This document shows positions 53,914 to 64,000 of a stretch of 64,000 nucleotides of DNA, piece by piece (the stretch's first letter is position 1; every line of letters begins with the position of its first letter). The stretch covers positions 8,591,601-8,655,600 of the forward strand of contig OX442324.1 of NCBI GenBank assembly GCA_949358305.1, in the 5' to 3' direction. The translations under genes and the position numbers were made by a program. The notes under the pieces were generated by a model. The model searched no databases. It saw nothing but the letters and a program-made list of their open reading frames with translations, and had not been told where the DNA came from. This DNA comes from Strigamia acuminata. Taxonomy: Eukaryota > Arthropoda > Chilopoda > Geophilomorpha > Linotaeniidae.

Positions 53914-54347
53914 CCCTTCCAACCCGAAAGAATTGGCCTCCCATCTCCCTCTAAGATGGGCATTATATGACCCAGATTCTGCGCATGCGCAAAATCCGGG
54001 TCTTAAAGATTTCCGAAGGAATTTGGCCAACACGTGTGTTTTTGACAACAACAAAGATGGCCGCCGCGACACCTGGTGGCAATGGTTGACATTAGCGGAG
54101 CCTGCTGATGATCATGATTTATGTCCTTTGGACTCCTAAGATGGGTCTTTTTTGACCCAGTTAAACTTTGAGTTCAAATTATAGAAAAACTTAAAAAATT
54201 AAAAAAGTTTCAACTGTGGTATAGTGTCTAGTGATGTTTCAAAGGAATAGTCAGCAAAAATCAGAGAGAAAAAAAAATTATTTCTTATAAAAATAATGAT
54301 TTTTTTAAAACAGGGTCACAAAATGACCCATCTCAGGGTTGGAAGGG
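53914..54347. mobile_element. piggyBac-like MITE (TTAA target)
   Basis: It has inverted ends CCCTTCCAACCC and TTAA on both sides (53910-53913, 54348-54351). The 434 bp are non-coding. It carries repeated blocks CTAAGATGGG...TGACCCAG (53952-53973 and 54138-54160) and more ATGACCCA near the right end. TTAA and CCC-starting ends are the piggyBac signature. Confidence 0.85.
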
Positions 54348-54689
54348 TTAATAGTTTTGTAGGAAAAAAAAATTGATTTTCATCGTTTGGGACTAAACAA
54401 ATGATGCTTTACAATTTCACAATTGATATTTTTCAGATTGCATTGTTACCTTTTAGTTACAATCCAAAAAACCATGCTACATTGTTGAAAACCCAAATTT
54501 GTGTTGGTTAATGAATTGCCCATCCCCTGTTTACTCTAGATTCGTGAACACAATCTGTGATTATTACTTAGTTGCAGAAATATTTGACTGCAAACACTTT
54601 AAAGTGGACACTGTTTAATCCTTTTATATAAATGAATTTAAATAGTATTGATATCAACTTAGAACTTACATTTTGCCTTTCTATTATAG

Positions 54690-54897
54690 AGTCTTCAAGC
54701 AAATTGCGTGAGGAGTTTGCCAAATTATGTTTTGACACTCTCTTGCAGTTTTCTTTTATTGGTAGTAAACACATAATTGAAGCAGACAATACCATTATGA
54801 GTAAACTGGCAGTCACTTCACTTCTTCAACGATTTGAAGATGTAATAAAAAGATTTGTTGATGATGAGAAACTAAATGGAAAATGTCCTTTACCTAG
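54690..54897 (+). CDS. mon2: MON2 homologue, exon
   Basis: Acceptor tctattatag at 54689, donor ctag/gtacag at 54897. It completes the split GAG codon and encodes SSSKLREEFAKLCFDTLLQ and LQRFEDVIKRFVDDEKL, continuing directly from the exon at 15602-15789. It ends in phase 2 within CPLPR. The conserved helices belong to the MON2 C-terminal region. Confidence 0.8.
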
Positions 54898-54956
54898 GTA
54901 CAGCAACTAAAAAATCAAAATCATTATTAAAAACACTTTTTCATATTTTATACTAG

Positions 54957-55039
54957 GCATAGAATGGCAGAAATTTCCTTTGTACTAAAAGCTGTATCAA
55001 CTTTAACAGCATGTTTAAAAAAGGCACCTGTAGAGAAAG
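54957..55039 (+). CDS. mon2: MON2 homologue, exon
   Basis: An 83-bp exon after tactag, 59 bp downstream of the previous donor. It encodes HRMAEISFVLKAVSTLTACL and ends gaaag/gtaatt in phase 1. The next exon (expected to carry the terminal helices) is not visible in the window. Confidence 0.8.
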
Positions 55040-55351
55040 GTAATTTTCTTGAAATTTAAGTTAATGGAATAAATGTCATTTCTTTTTTTATTTTCTTGAT
55101 AAGTAATTAATTAAGTTAACTGCAGGTTGAGTATCCATTATCACCTTGCGCTGATAATTTCTGCTTGCATCCAAGCAGAAATTTTCAGCGCAAGGTGCAG
55201 AAAAGGTAAGTGATGAGAGAAAAAAGATAGGTTTAAAGTAAAAACCAGATAATGAAAAATAACTAAAAGGTGAAATACGAAATTTAAACAGAAATAGCAA
55301 ATGCAACGACAGTAACACATTTGTACCATTATAAAAATATGTTTGATAATA
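55040..55351 (+). other. MON2 intron start, with a 22-bp hairpin
   Basis: No gene is seen. An inverted repeat, TTGCGCTGATAATTTCTGCT against its inverse, lies at about 55144-55193. Confidence 0.5.
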
Positions 55352-55354
55352 GAG

Positions 55355-55858
55355 AGTTTGCGATTGCCAATTGTTCCTTATAATTATGAGTTACAAGCTC
55401 ATAATTATAATTATAATTCCTTGTTGAAATAGGCACTTGCGGTACAACAAATATATTTTATAAATTATACTTATAAAATATATTTGTACTGTTCACTGAA
55501 CAGTACAAATCCCTTGCATCTTGCATGTAATGGTAGAACAAATCCATATGCAAAAGAAAATGAAAATCTGTAGTTTTACTAATTTGACATTTTTCAGATA
55601 TAAAATTGTCTTTCAGTTTATTTATTTGCTTACCTGGAATGATTTTAGTTGTTTCTATTCTTTGATGACAGAAAGAAATTGTGATTGAGGCTGAATGTTT
55701 AAACAGGTCAGGCAGCCATTTTGAATTTCCATCTGAGTGGCTCCCTTATTTTACAAAATAGTGTAAAAGTTGAGGAGTTACGTTATGTTATAAGTCCATT
55801 TTTATAATTACGAGCTTTTAACTCATAATTATAAGGAACAATTGGCAACCGCAAACTA
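55355..55858. mobile_element. Palindromic MITE
   Basis: The outer inverted repeats (AGTTTGCGATTGCCAATTGT and the inverse) are about 45 bp, at 55359-55403 and 55815-55857. Two further perfect palindromes lie inside: CAAATATATTTTATAA/TTATAAAATATATTTG (55447-55485) and TGTACTGTTCACTGAACAGTACA (55484-55507). It is non-coding. Confidence 0.75.
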
Positions 55859-56076
55859 ATATATTTCATTATAAATTACACAATAGTCACAATTTATAAG
55901 ATAATTAATGATGAATCACGGAGAAAAGATAAACAAAAGCTAACAAGATTTTCGTTTCATTGGAAACTGTTGGAATGTTGTGTTTACAGAGTACATTGCA
56001 GTATGGAAATGTGGTATTCTGTAGTGTTGTGCCACATGTGTGGTGCCAATGATTATTTAGTCTCAACTATGTAGTG

Positions 56077-56450
56077 TCATATATCCATGACCACCCCATG
56101 TACAGTTTTAATCCCCAGTCCGAATAAAGCCACCCATAGAGTAAGACGTGCTCTGAGTCTCTCCTTCAAGTCAACCCACATCACTAACAGAAACATCCAC
56201 AAGTGCCGGGTGGCGTCATCAATAACTGTGAAGAGATATCGCGCACCACCGGAAGAGGTTGCACATGCTGGCCCCCAAACGGCCATATGTAATAATTCAA
56301 CAAAGCATGAAGACACAGGTCGATGATCTGGCAGATGAGACTAGCATGTGGATTTAGCAATCCATCAGTCGTTGCATGTGAGTTGTTGCGAGTGCAATAA
56401 TGGTTCTTGTGGCTGGTTTTCTCTCACCAGAATGTCTTGCTTCTTTAGTA
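56077..56450 (-). pseudogene. Copia integrase fragment
   Basis: The end of the integrase zinc region (AKSTC) is followed by the core ELLHMAVWGPACATSSGGA and VIDDATRHLWMFLL. This is recognisable copia, closest in style to Copia-A. No flanking LTR or other domain was found. Confidence 0.8.
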
Positions 56451-57701
56451 AGTTTGCCTCGATTTATTTTCTCAGTCTGTGAGGGTTTTGTTCCGTGATC
56501 TTGTCCTCGAGTTTAGCTTTCCCATGTTTTTATAGACTTCTTTGACGTTTCAGATTTCGTTTCCCGCTTGTTGGCCTGCAATGGTGGGCCTCGAACGAGG
56601 CCCGACCTCATCCCACTCTTTCGGGTTTTGTTTTTGCGTTTTCAGGCCTTGTTGTTCGCTTTCCCCGATGTGTCACTTGCCGTTTGTTTATTGACTTTAA
56701 GCTTGTGACTGTAGTTTAGTGTTAACCGATTGCCGAATCTCGTTTTGTTATCGTATTCAATGTTTTTAGTCCTGTCTCTTGCGTGGGACATCTGGTGACG
56801 AGGTGAAGAAGTTTATTCTTTGTCTTTATTCCCGTTTTATTCGGTTTTAGACTTCTAAACCTGATGTTTAGAAAGTCTCATGAAACGGCTCTGTCTGTCC
56901 GTCTGTCTGTCCGCATCCATATCTCAAAATCTATAGTAGGTGGAGACAAACGGACAACGGCAATAAATTCAGCGTACCTGTATTAGTATCCTAGGGTCTT
57001 TTCGGAATTTTCCGACCTCTGGTTGAATTAATAAACACGATTTTGTACACTTTTAGCCGTCTAATAATACTACTTCCGTCCGCGCACCGGAAGTTGTAAC
57101 ATTGTGCTAGCGCCTCCTGGCGGATACCGTGAGTTATGAAATCTTCGTTGCGATACGTTTTTTGATGTTTACTATATGGAAATGAGGTCCAAAAATTCTG
57201 GAACCAAGCCCAATCAATTGGAAATCCAAATCTGCATGACCCTGTATATATTTTTTTTTATTTGGTCGAAAAAAAAGTAGCATTACGATCCACCAAAGTC
57301 GGCGATCGAATGAGAAATTCAGGGTGAAATTTGAAAATGTTCGTGGCGATTCGATTTTTGATGTTTTCTATGTCGTAATGAGGTCCAAAAATTCTAAAAC
57401 CAAGCGGACAATTGTGCACAAGCCTGTATTTTTTCTATTGCAATTCGGTCGTGATTACAGATGTTTACTTGTTTCTATTGTTTTACCATTCACGAGACTT
57501 GCTGCTCGTGAATTATGTGTATTCTGTATTATTACAGCACTGTTGAACTTGTATCTGACGAGTAAACATCGTTTTTAGATTGTCCCCTTTTTTCTTTTGT
57601 TCTTCTGCCGAGTGCGCGTGCTTTTCCCATTCGATTCAAAAGCTAGGCCTAACGATGTCTTACCGTTTAACATTTGAACGGGAGTTCCACTACAAGGGAA
57701 T
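56451..57701. other. Unassigned region with a CTGT run and diverged direct repeat
   Basis: A short (CTGT)n run lies at 56894-56915. Two diverged direct copies of a about 110-bp block carrying ATGAGGTCCAAAAATTCT occur at 57135-57250 and 57330-57430. No ORF is convincing. Confidence 0.5.
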
Positions 57702-58021
57702 TGTTAACTTCTCGTACTTATTGTTTACTATATGTTTATATCGTATTATCAAACGATAATGTTCTCAATTTATTGCATGTGAATTTATCTGCTTTTGTAA
57801 TTCAGCAACACAAGTGTTTACAAATGTCTCACATATTTAACTAATGTAATATGCCTATAGGTGGCGCCGTATACTTAGGGAGTCACATGATGACTTGAGA
57901 ATAAAACTCACTCTATGTTTGAATTCACACCTGTGAACACCTGGCTGTTTCTTATCATTGGACATTTTCCACACCATTGCAGATCAATGCTATCCACACA
58001 AATTTATAAACAATTCTAACA
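57702..58021 (+). repeat. Copia-B2 5' LTR
   Basis: 320 bp, TGTTAACTTCTCG...AATTCTAACA. It resembles the Copia-B LTR, including the AATAAAACTCACTCT stretch near its middle. Confidence 0.82.
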
Positions 58022-58022
58022 A

Positions 58023-58033
58023 GGTTATGGGCC
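58023..58033 (+). promoter_or_regulatory. Copia-B2 primer binding site
   Basis: GGTTATGGGCC, one base after the LTR, identical to Copia-B and to Drosophila copia. Confidence 0.85.
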
Positions 58034-58774
58034 GGTATAAAGCAGGAAAAGTGTCCAGAGTGATTTTGAAGCAGTTTGAGTCATTTGAGGTCAGCAGTGA
58101 AAATTTCCTCATTTTCATCCAAGATGGCGGCGCCCATGGTGGATGTTAACAATCAGTGTTTGTGCCTGGATTTTACGATTCTGCAGCCAACAACTAGATG
58201 TCAAAGGGCGCAGGGACAATAATTGGTTCGAACAATATTAGATTTTTCATTTATTTATATTTCTTTTCGCATTTTTCGGAATTTCATTCCGGTATTGCGG
58301 GACGCAATACGTTTTGGCAACTTGTCGTCAAATTTTGGAGCGGAGAAACGACTGGACGACGTTTACACAAGCGGAACAATTCTCGTCAACCACACGCGAA
58401 GTGTGAACGGGAATCCAGGATAACACGAGCGGAGGAAAAGAATTTTCACGGAAACCAGCTGGAAATTAATGAACAATTTGCGAAATCAACACAAGACGGG
58501 AAACAACGAGAGAGGACAACTGCCAGCTGCAAAATACAATGAGAAACACAGCTAGAAACGTCTGGAAGACACCATTCTCGAACATTTTCGTTATATTTTC
58601 GTTATATTTTCGATATTGTGATATTGCTAGCTTAGTGTTGTAACAGGATTTACTAACTTAGTTTAAGAGCGAACTAACCTCGCAACACTGCACCTAGTTG
58701 CGAAAATTCAGTACAGAAAGTGTTTTTGGGGTCATTTGTGTGAAACGTGCCACTTTATACAACGGAAAAACGCA
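58034..58774 (+). other. Copia-B2 leader
   Basis: A 740-bp leader without a credible ORF. It shares blocks with the Copia-B leader. Confidence 0.55.
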
Positions 58775-60625
58775 ATGAAGTCGGACAAACTCGAGAGGAA
58801 AGTGACATTGCTAAACAGGACAAATTACGACACGTGGAAACAGCAAATGAAGGTTTTGCTGATGCACCACGGTTGCTGGGCCTTCACCGACGGTTCAGAG
58901 GAAGCTTTGGTACCCGGAGCATCATGGCGCGATCGTTCCGATTACAAGCTCAGAAAAGGACGGGCTTTTAGCCTAATTTACTATTCCATAGAGGAACAAT
59001 ACCACGAGTTGTTAAGCGGAATAGAAGACGCGAAAAAGGCGTGGGACACACTAAAGGCGAATTTTGAACCGGTCTCACGTGCACGGATTATACGTTTACT
59101 GGACGAATTTTTCAGTTTAAAATTCGATCCAAACACAGAAACAATTGGTGTTTTTGCCGCAAAAATAAGGAATGCTGCAAAGAAGCTCGCCGATGTGAAA
59201 CACCAATTAGACAATTTGTACCAAGCGTTTCAGCTCATTAGATATCTGCCGCAAGAGTACCAGTCCATAGTACAGGCCATCTACAGATGGGAGGATGTGA
59301 ATTTCACGTTAGAAAAGGTGGAAACCGAGCTTGTCGCCGAAGAAGGACGTCTTGCTCAACAGAAAAGAGATTCGGGCCAGGGGCAAATCATAGACGCCTT
59401 CAGCACAGGTCCTACCAACGCTAAAAGTAGTGAAAATTCTTCAAAACCTCAACAACAACAACAAGGGAACTTTGGACAAAATAACCGAGGCTACCAGGGC
59501 GGACAAAGGGGCAGCAAATCAAATTATCGAGGAGGAAAAAACACAAGAGGAAATTTTCGAGGAAATACGACCGGGTCAACGGGACGGGGGCCGTGTTTTC
59601 GGTGTAACCAACATGGGCACTGGGCAAAGGATTGCACGGCTCAACTACAATTACTGCCGAATACCAATATGAAGTCCAATACGGTCGAGGAACTCGATGA
59701 CACCATGCTAGATGTTGGATTCCTCACGGAACTGGGAGAGCAAGAAATGTTACAATGCAGTGGAGCAAACAATTGTTGGATTTACGATACGGGTGCCACC
59801 GGACATTTTTGCAAAGACCGAGCACAATTCCATAATTTTAAGGAAACAACAGGAACAATTAGCCAGGCAGACAAGAAAACATTAATACAAATACAAGGAG
59901 TCGGGGATGTTTGCATCATGTGCCTAGTTGGAAATGACACAATTCCAATCACGCTCAAAAAGGTCTATTTTGCCCCGGATTTAAGAAGGAACTTGTTATC
60001 AGGACCGTGCATTGATAAAGCACGATGTAGAGTCGCTATCGGTTCCGGCTTGGTAAAAATTTATGATCCACAATGGAAGAGACAGTTAATGGAGGGAGTT
60101 AAAAAGGACAGACTCTACTACATTCGAATTAGCGAAGAAAAACCAGATTTTGAGAAATTGAGGGAAAAAGAGAGGAACAAAGCAAATACTAGTGAAGAAA
60201 AGAAACAGCAGCCTGCTGGATCAAACAGGAGTGCGTCGAGCCCGGAGGAAGCAAGACTTTGGCACGAACGTTTAGGTCACATCCATTTCCCCAGCGTACA
60301 ACAAATGAGTAAATCCGACGCAGTAGTTGGTTTGCCCGTGCTGGATGTGCCCATCACACAATGCGACGTGTGCGATCTCGCAAAGAAGAAAGCAGTGTCA
60401 CACAAATCTTTGCCGAGAATCAGGTTGAAGCAGCCACTCGAACTTTTGCACATGGACGTGTGCGGAGCCTTTGGGACGCCTACGCTTTCAGGGAATCGAT
60501 ACTTCCTCACTATTACGGACGACTACTCACGCTATTCGACAGTGTTTTTGATGAAAAGAAAGGATGAAGTGTTCGACTTATTTCGGAAATATGCGATGCG
60601 TATAGAACGTTTACTTGGGAAATCG
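58775..60625 (+). CDS. Copia-B2 Gag-protease-integrase, truncated
   Basis: I chose the ATG at 58775 because the upstream open frame begins only with TTG. Gag (RTNYDTWKQQMKVLL, LDEFFSLKFDP) is followed by a zinc knuckle (CFRCNQHGHWAKDC), protease (WIYDTGATGHFC), integrase zinc region (LWHERLGHIHFPS, CDVCDLAKKK) and core start (LLHMDVCGAF, DDYSRYSTVFLM). The frame is intact to the break at 60625, 27 bases before a chance stop. It shows what Copia-B gag lost. Confidence 0.92.
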
Positions 60626-60626
60626 C

Positions 60627-61382
60627 CTTACTGCGAATTATTGATCGCATAATTTCGCTATTAACTTGGACAACGGCTGGATCCACCTCGCGAGACTGCA
60701 CATGGATTCTCCCCTGCACACCGGGTGCTGCACGGGCCCCACCCAAAATTATCTCACTTGGCGTTAGAATTAAAGACGCGTCTCCAGTGGAACGAGGTAT
60801 AATTTGGGGAACCGTCTGCCCCGACACGCCCAGGAGGATATGAGGTTCTTGTGGCGGCGGAATTAACGGAATTCCACCCACCAATGGCGGTTGTCGAGCA
60901 GCACAGCTCTCCACCACTTTTCTAACCCGTTCGACCGTATCCTCGGCCCAACCATGCAATTGTGCATTTATGGCCCGATCCAGTCTCGCGGAAATTGCCA
61001 CCTCCATATCATGGAGATAAGCCCCCAAACCAGGCATCTCTGGCGGCGCTTCTGATTCATTTCTTATTGGAGCCGAAGCAATGTTTTGCAAACGCGCTGA
61101 TTCTTCCAACTCAGCTATAATGCTGGCCGGAGTTACAGTATGCACGCTTATCGGCCCCTCCAATGTGGGGTTTATATGTCTTTCCATGGAGCTAGGCTGG
61201 TCAGTGGAATCTGTTGGTATTTCCTCCAGCTTCCCACGGAGAGCGCCCGGCCTCAAACCGCATATCCGCTCTGCCTCCTCATGCCGCTGTCTCTCCCCGC
61301 GTAAACGCACAGGATCCCAGCGATCGATGAGGTCAGAAAACATCCCTCTCTTTTTCTCGGGAGTTCCATCCTTATTCGCCAT
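60627..61382 (-). CDS. Gag-like ORF W, 3' truncated
   Basis: From the ATG at 61382 (MANKDGTPEKKRGMFSDLID), about 252 codons are open to the junction with Copia-B2. It has a charged N-terminus, a region with GLGAYLHDMEVAISARLDRA and VERVRKVVESC, and a Pro/Gly-rich stretch. There is no zinc knuckle or enzyme motif in what remains. I suspect an LTR-element gag by context and style, but do not recognise the family. Confidence 0.5.
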
Positions 61383-62662
61383 GTTCGCGAGATAATAAGG
61401 GTAATAGCAGCTCACTGCAAATGATGCGCACCGTAATTAAACGGTACGCGAGTACTATGAAAGGTTAGTTACTCTGAAACCTTCCTTTCGGCAAAATAGT
61501 CTCTAGAAAACGCCACTAATGCTTGTTAAATAGCAACTAGTTTATATGCGCTAGACTCAAAAAATTCCAACAGGTCCCGGGTTTCGGCATCACGTATCAT
61601 GAACTGGTTGTTTGGATATCTTAAACCGCGTTTGAAAGACGCGCCAGTACGATTCTAGGAGAGCCTGGTCTCGAATAAGAGCCCGGGCAACGACAAGCAG
61701 CCTGAAGGGTGGCGGCAAGCTTGTCCTCTTACTCGATCATTATACAAATTTTAGCCGGGTCTGTTGGAATTATAAAATGGAAGAGAAGGATGCACACGCG
61801 CGGACTTGACAACGCTAGCGTGGCCTATACTAAGTTTGGTTGGGGCCCCTAATGGCGGAGCGACCAAACCGAGCAACCGCGCACTAAACGCGCGCAAAAG
61901 ACAAAATAACAACTCGGTAGCTAATCGAACCAAATCTCTAATCCTTCGGCGTGTATCAGCGGCATATAAAACATAATAATGAAAGGTCAACGAAAGGAAA
62001 GGAATTGAAAGATGACACGCGGAATTAAACACGCGATATGACCATGAACATACTCAACATGCGTAAATCAATGGCATGGAGTCAATACTGTGAGCAAACA
62101 CAGGAGAAAGGATGCCAAATGCTCCGGCCAGTTAAGGCTCTTACTAAGCTCATGGTCTTGTACCTTCTGATTGAATCTGCCTTGAAACAGCTCTGAAGTA
62201 AACTTGGGCCAGATCCAATACAGAATTAGAGGTAAAGCCAATGAGGTGATCAAATCCGAGCCAATCAAACGCGTTGGTGAATAATTAACGCGATGACTAA
62301 GCGTGAGTAACTCTAACATTTAAATCAGGATGGATAAACTAAGTGAAATCAGGAGGGGTAACAGTGGGAAATACCTAACTTAGACCAGTCAGATGTGGCT
62401 GAATTGAGCCACTCCAGACTGAGTCAAAGGATGAAAATGAATACAAAATGAGGTGAAAAGGTAGGAAAACTCAAATATTAAGTTTAAGGATTTATTAAGA
62501 GTTTAAACAAAACAATGGTTAGGAACACACGGAAAACGCATAGAAACACAACAATTTAACAGGATTGCAAAGCGCGTTAATGCCGGGCCGTGACTATTAG
62601 TATGCGATTAATTATTTTGTCCGTTTCCCCATGCATTTCTGGATAGGCATGGCAGATATGTG
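61383..62662. other. Non-coding region upstream of ORF W
   Basis: Probably leader and LTR of W. A long-range inverted repeat (AATTCCAACAGGTCCCGG at 61565 and CCGGGTCTGTTGGAATT at 61756) brackets about 190 bp. Many ORFs here are short and not protein-like. Confidence 0.4.
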
Positions 62663-63027
62663 TGTTGGCATCCTTTGGATACCCGTGTAGCGCATATTAA
62701 TGCTACTCTTATGTGTTAACACACATATTCTATGTTTCTTGTGTCGTCTGCTTGAGAGAGCGATAAATGTTGTTTTCCGTGTTGTTTATCGGTTAATTAT
62801 GCCTAGGTTAACAATTACTTATATTGTAAAGAACAAATCAATGCTTGTTGCTATTGATTTGTCCTATTGTCATATTTTGTACGGTTTGAGACCAATTAGC
62901 CTCAAACCCAGTTGCTTTTATGCTTTCATGTGATTAAAACATGGCGGGCGCGAAGTGCGAGCTCCCCGCACATTTTAAGCTGGTTTCAACTCCTTTCCGA
63001 TGTTTCCTGGCCTCCACGGACTTATCA
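62663..63027 (+). repeat. Element G 5' LTR (start uncertain)
   Basis: It ends CTTATCA two bases before the primer site. The start at TGTTGGCATCC is my best guess. It contains ACAAATCAAT/ATTGATTTGT (62833-62862) and GTTTGAG/CTCAAAC (62884-62909) stems. Confidence 0.6.
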
Positions 63028-63029
63028 AA

Positions 63030-63040
63030 TGGTAGCAGAG
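63030..63040 (+). promoter_or_regulatory. Element G primer binding site
   Basis: TGGTAGCAGAG, the same 11 bases as in Copia-A, complementary to the 3' end of initiator tRNA-Met. Confidence 0.8.
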
Positions 63041-64000
63041 GTCTCACGATCGGGCCAACAGGTTATTGACGAGTTCGTGAGGTTTTTCGGGCGAAAACGA
63101 ACGTTGGAAGTTCGTCGCAGATCGTCGCCGAGACGTATCGCCGAAAACCGGAATTTTTCGCGAAGGACAGCCGTGACGACGTGTGCGGACAATTCTACAG
63201 TGAATTTGGAGCAAAACGGTGTAAGGAACATTGCATTTCGTTTATTTTTCGCCGATATAACCGAGTTTTTCTCGGGCGGCGCCATTTTTGTTTGCGAAGT
63301 TAGCGTGTCTACGAGTGTGTACGGAACGACACACGCACGCCCAACGTTTCGACGAACGAATACGTCGATTAGCCGCCGCATTTGGTGTCTTTCCAGCGTG
63401 GGAACGTCTGGAAACCGTCATTTTGCGAAGAAATCGTCGCGAATCGACGATTGTTGCACCGGCAGCCATTTTCGTTGGATTTTTCGTCAAGAACGACGAG
63501 ATTCAACTCGCGGATTTAATCCGGCGATCACCGAGAAGTCCTGCACACGATAAGCGTGTGTGCAGGCGGTTATTTCCGTGCTTCGCATCCAGGAAAGCGG
63601 GTACGAAGGCGTGGACGTACGCAACATCGATTTTGGCCGATACACGGAAGTGTGTACGCGGTCTGCACGTCAGCCCAGTTCCGTGCGAAGACAACGTGAA
63701 GCCGACGTTTACTGCAACGTGGGAACCAATTACGACGCAAGGATCCCGTAATTGGCCAACTTCACATCTGAAAAGTGTATTTTAGTTGCTATTTTCGTGA
63801 AACTCTGTTAATTCTTAAGGTTTTTGTTTTGGGGTCCTTTTGTTTATTCTGCACCCTTTAGGCAGTCGCCTACGTGCAGTCTCATTCCGGTCTGGGCTTG
63901 TCCGTGGCCAACTAGTCGTCCCGCGGCCCCCAGGTGGGTCGGTCCGAAGCTAGTAGGGCGACCAGATTCGGGTTTTTCACCTCACTTATTGAGGTGCCCA

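Larger units (their letters stand above)
15790..54689 (+). other. 38.9-kb MON2 intron filled with nested transposons
   Basis: The donor gtaatg at 15790 and the acceptor tctattatag ending at 54689 have matching phase. Almost all identified elements inside are antisense to the gene; Gypsy-Z is the clear plus-strand exception. The first 600 bases (15790-16390) hold only low-complexity AT sequence and a short plus ORF (15870-16160) that I cannot assign. Confidence 0.75.
57702..60625 (+). mobile_element. Copia-B2, 5' part of a copia element
   Basis: It has a 5' LTR, internal-type primer site, leader, gag, protease and half of the integrase. It is then broken at about 60625, where it meets the oppositely oriented ORF W. 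It is related to Copia-B. Confidence 0.88.
62663..64000 (+). mobile_element. Copia-like element G, 5' end
   Basis: The LTR is followed by an initiator-tRNA primer site at 63030 and a GC-rich leader running off the right edge. The leader contains CCCGCGGCCCCCAGGTGG (about 63919-63936), as in Copia-A. No gag is reached within the window. Confidence 0.7.

Noticed and set aside
62912-63553. 213-aa plus-strand ORF at the right edge
   Set aside because: It runs across an LTR end and primer site, starts in low-complexity sequence, is Arg/Ser-rich and without motifs.

Overview
The window is invertebrate, most likely arthropod, nuclear DNA made largely of transposable elements. They lie in and beside one recognisable host gene. 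Three plus-strand exons (15602-15789, 54690-54897, 54957-55039) encode peptides I recognise as the C-terminal part of MON2, a trans-Golgi/endosome scaffold related to the large Arf-GEFs. Splice sites and codon phases agree across all three, so exons 1 and 2 are separated by a 38.9 kb intron packed with nested elements. The arthropod assignment rests on copia-type elements primed by an internal tRNA segment, a DUF4817-like HTH transposase and Tc1/mariner-type foldback elements. It is not a species identification. I saw no rRNA, tRNA or CRISPR array.

Layout. 1-14696: a head-to-tail array of a minus-strand Ty1/copia element (Copia-A, repeat unit 6224 bp), with two complete units sharing LTRs and part of a third running off the left edge. 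14697-15601: host intron with short GC-rich repeats. 15602-15789: MON2 exon. 15790-28619: decayed copia fragments (C1, D, E, A2) interrupted by MITEs, foldback elements, a solo LTR and a Tc1-like element that itself carries a hAT-like insert. 28620-53340: a minus-strand Gypsy-like element (X) split by Copia-B (29576-43576, TSD GAATT), which is itself split by Gypsy-Y (32577-40067, TSD ATAT). X is split again by plus-strand Gypsy-Z (46200-53214, TSD ATAT). 53341-54689: a dead DDE transposase, a piggyBac-like MITE and intron. 54690-55039: two MON2 exons. 55040-64000: a palindromic MITE, a copia integrase scrap, a truncated plus-strand Copia-B2, a minus-strand gag-like ORF (W), and the 5' end of a plus-strand copia-like element (G).

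Insertions nest up to four deep: host intron, then transposase, X, Copia-B and Gypsy-Y. Intact long ORFs remain in Copia-A (two copies) and Gypsy-Y pol. Gypsy-Z has near-identical LTRs, but its pol is shortened and its gag is damaged. All coordinates, TSDs and reading frames were read by eye.
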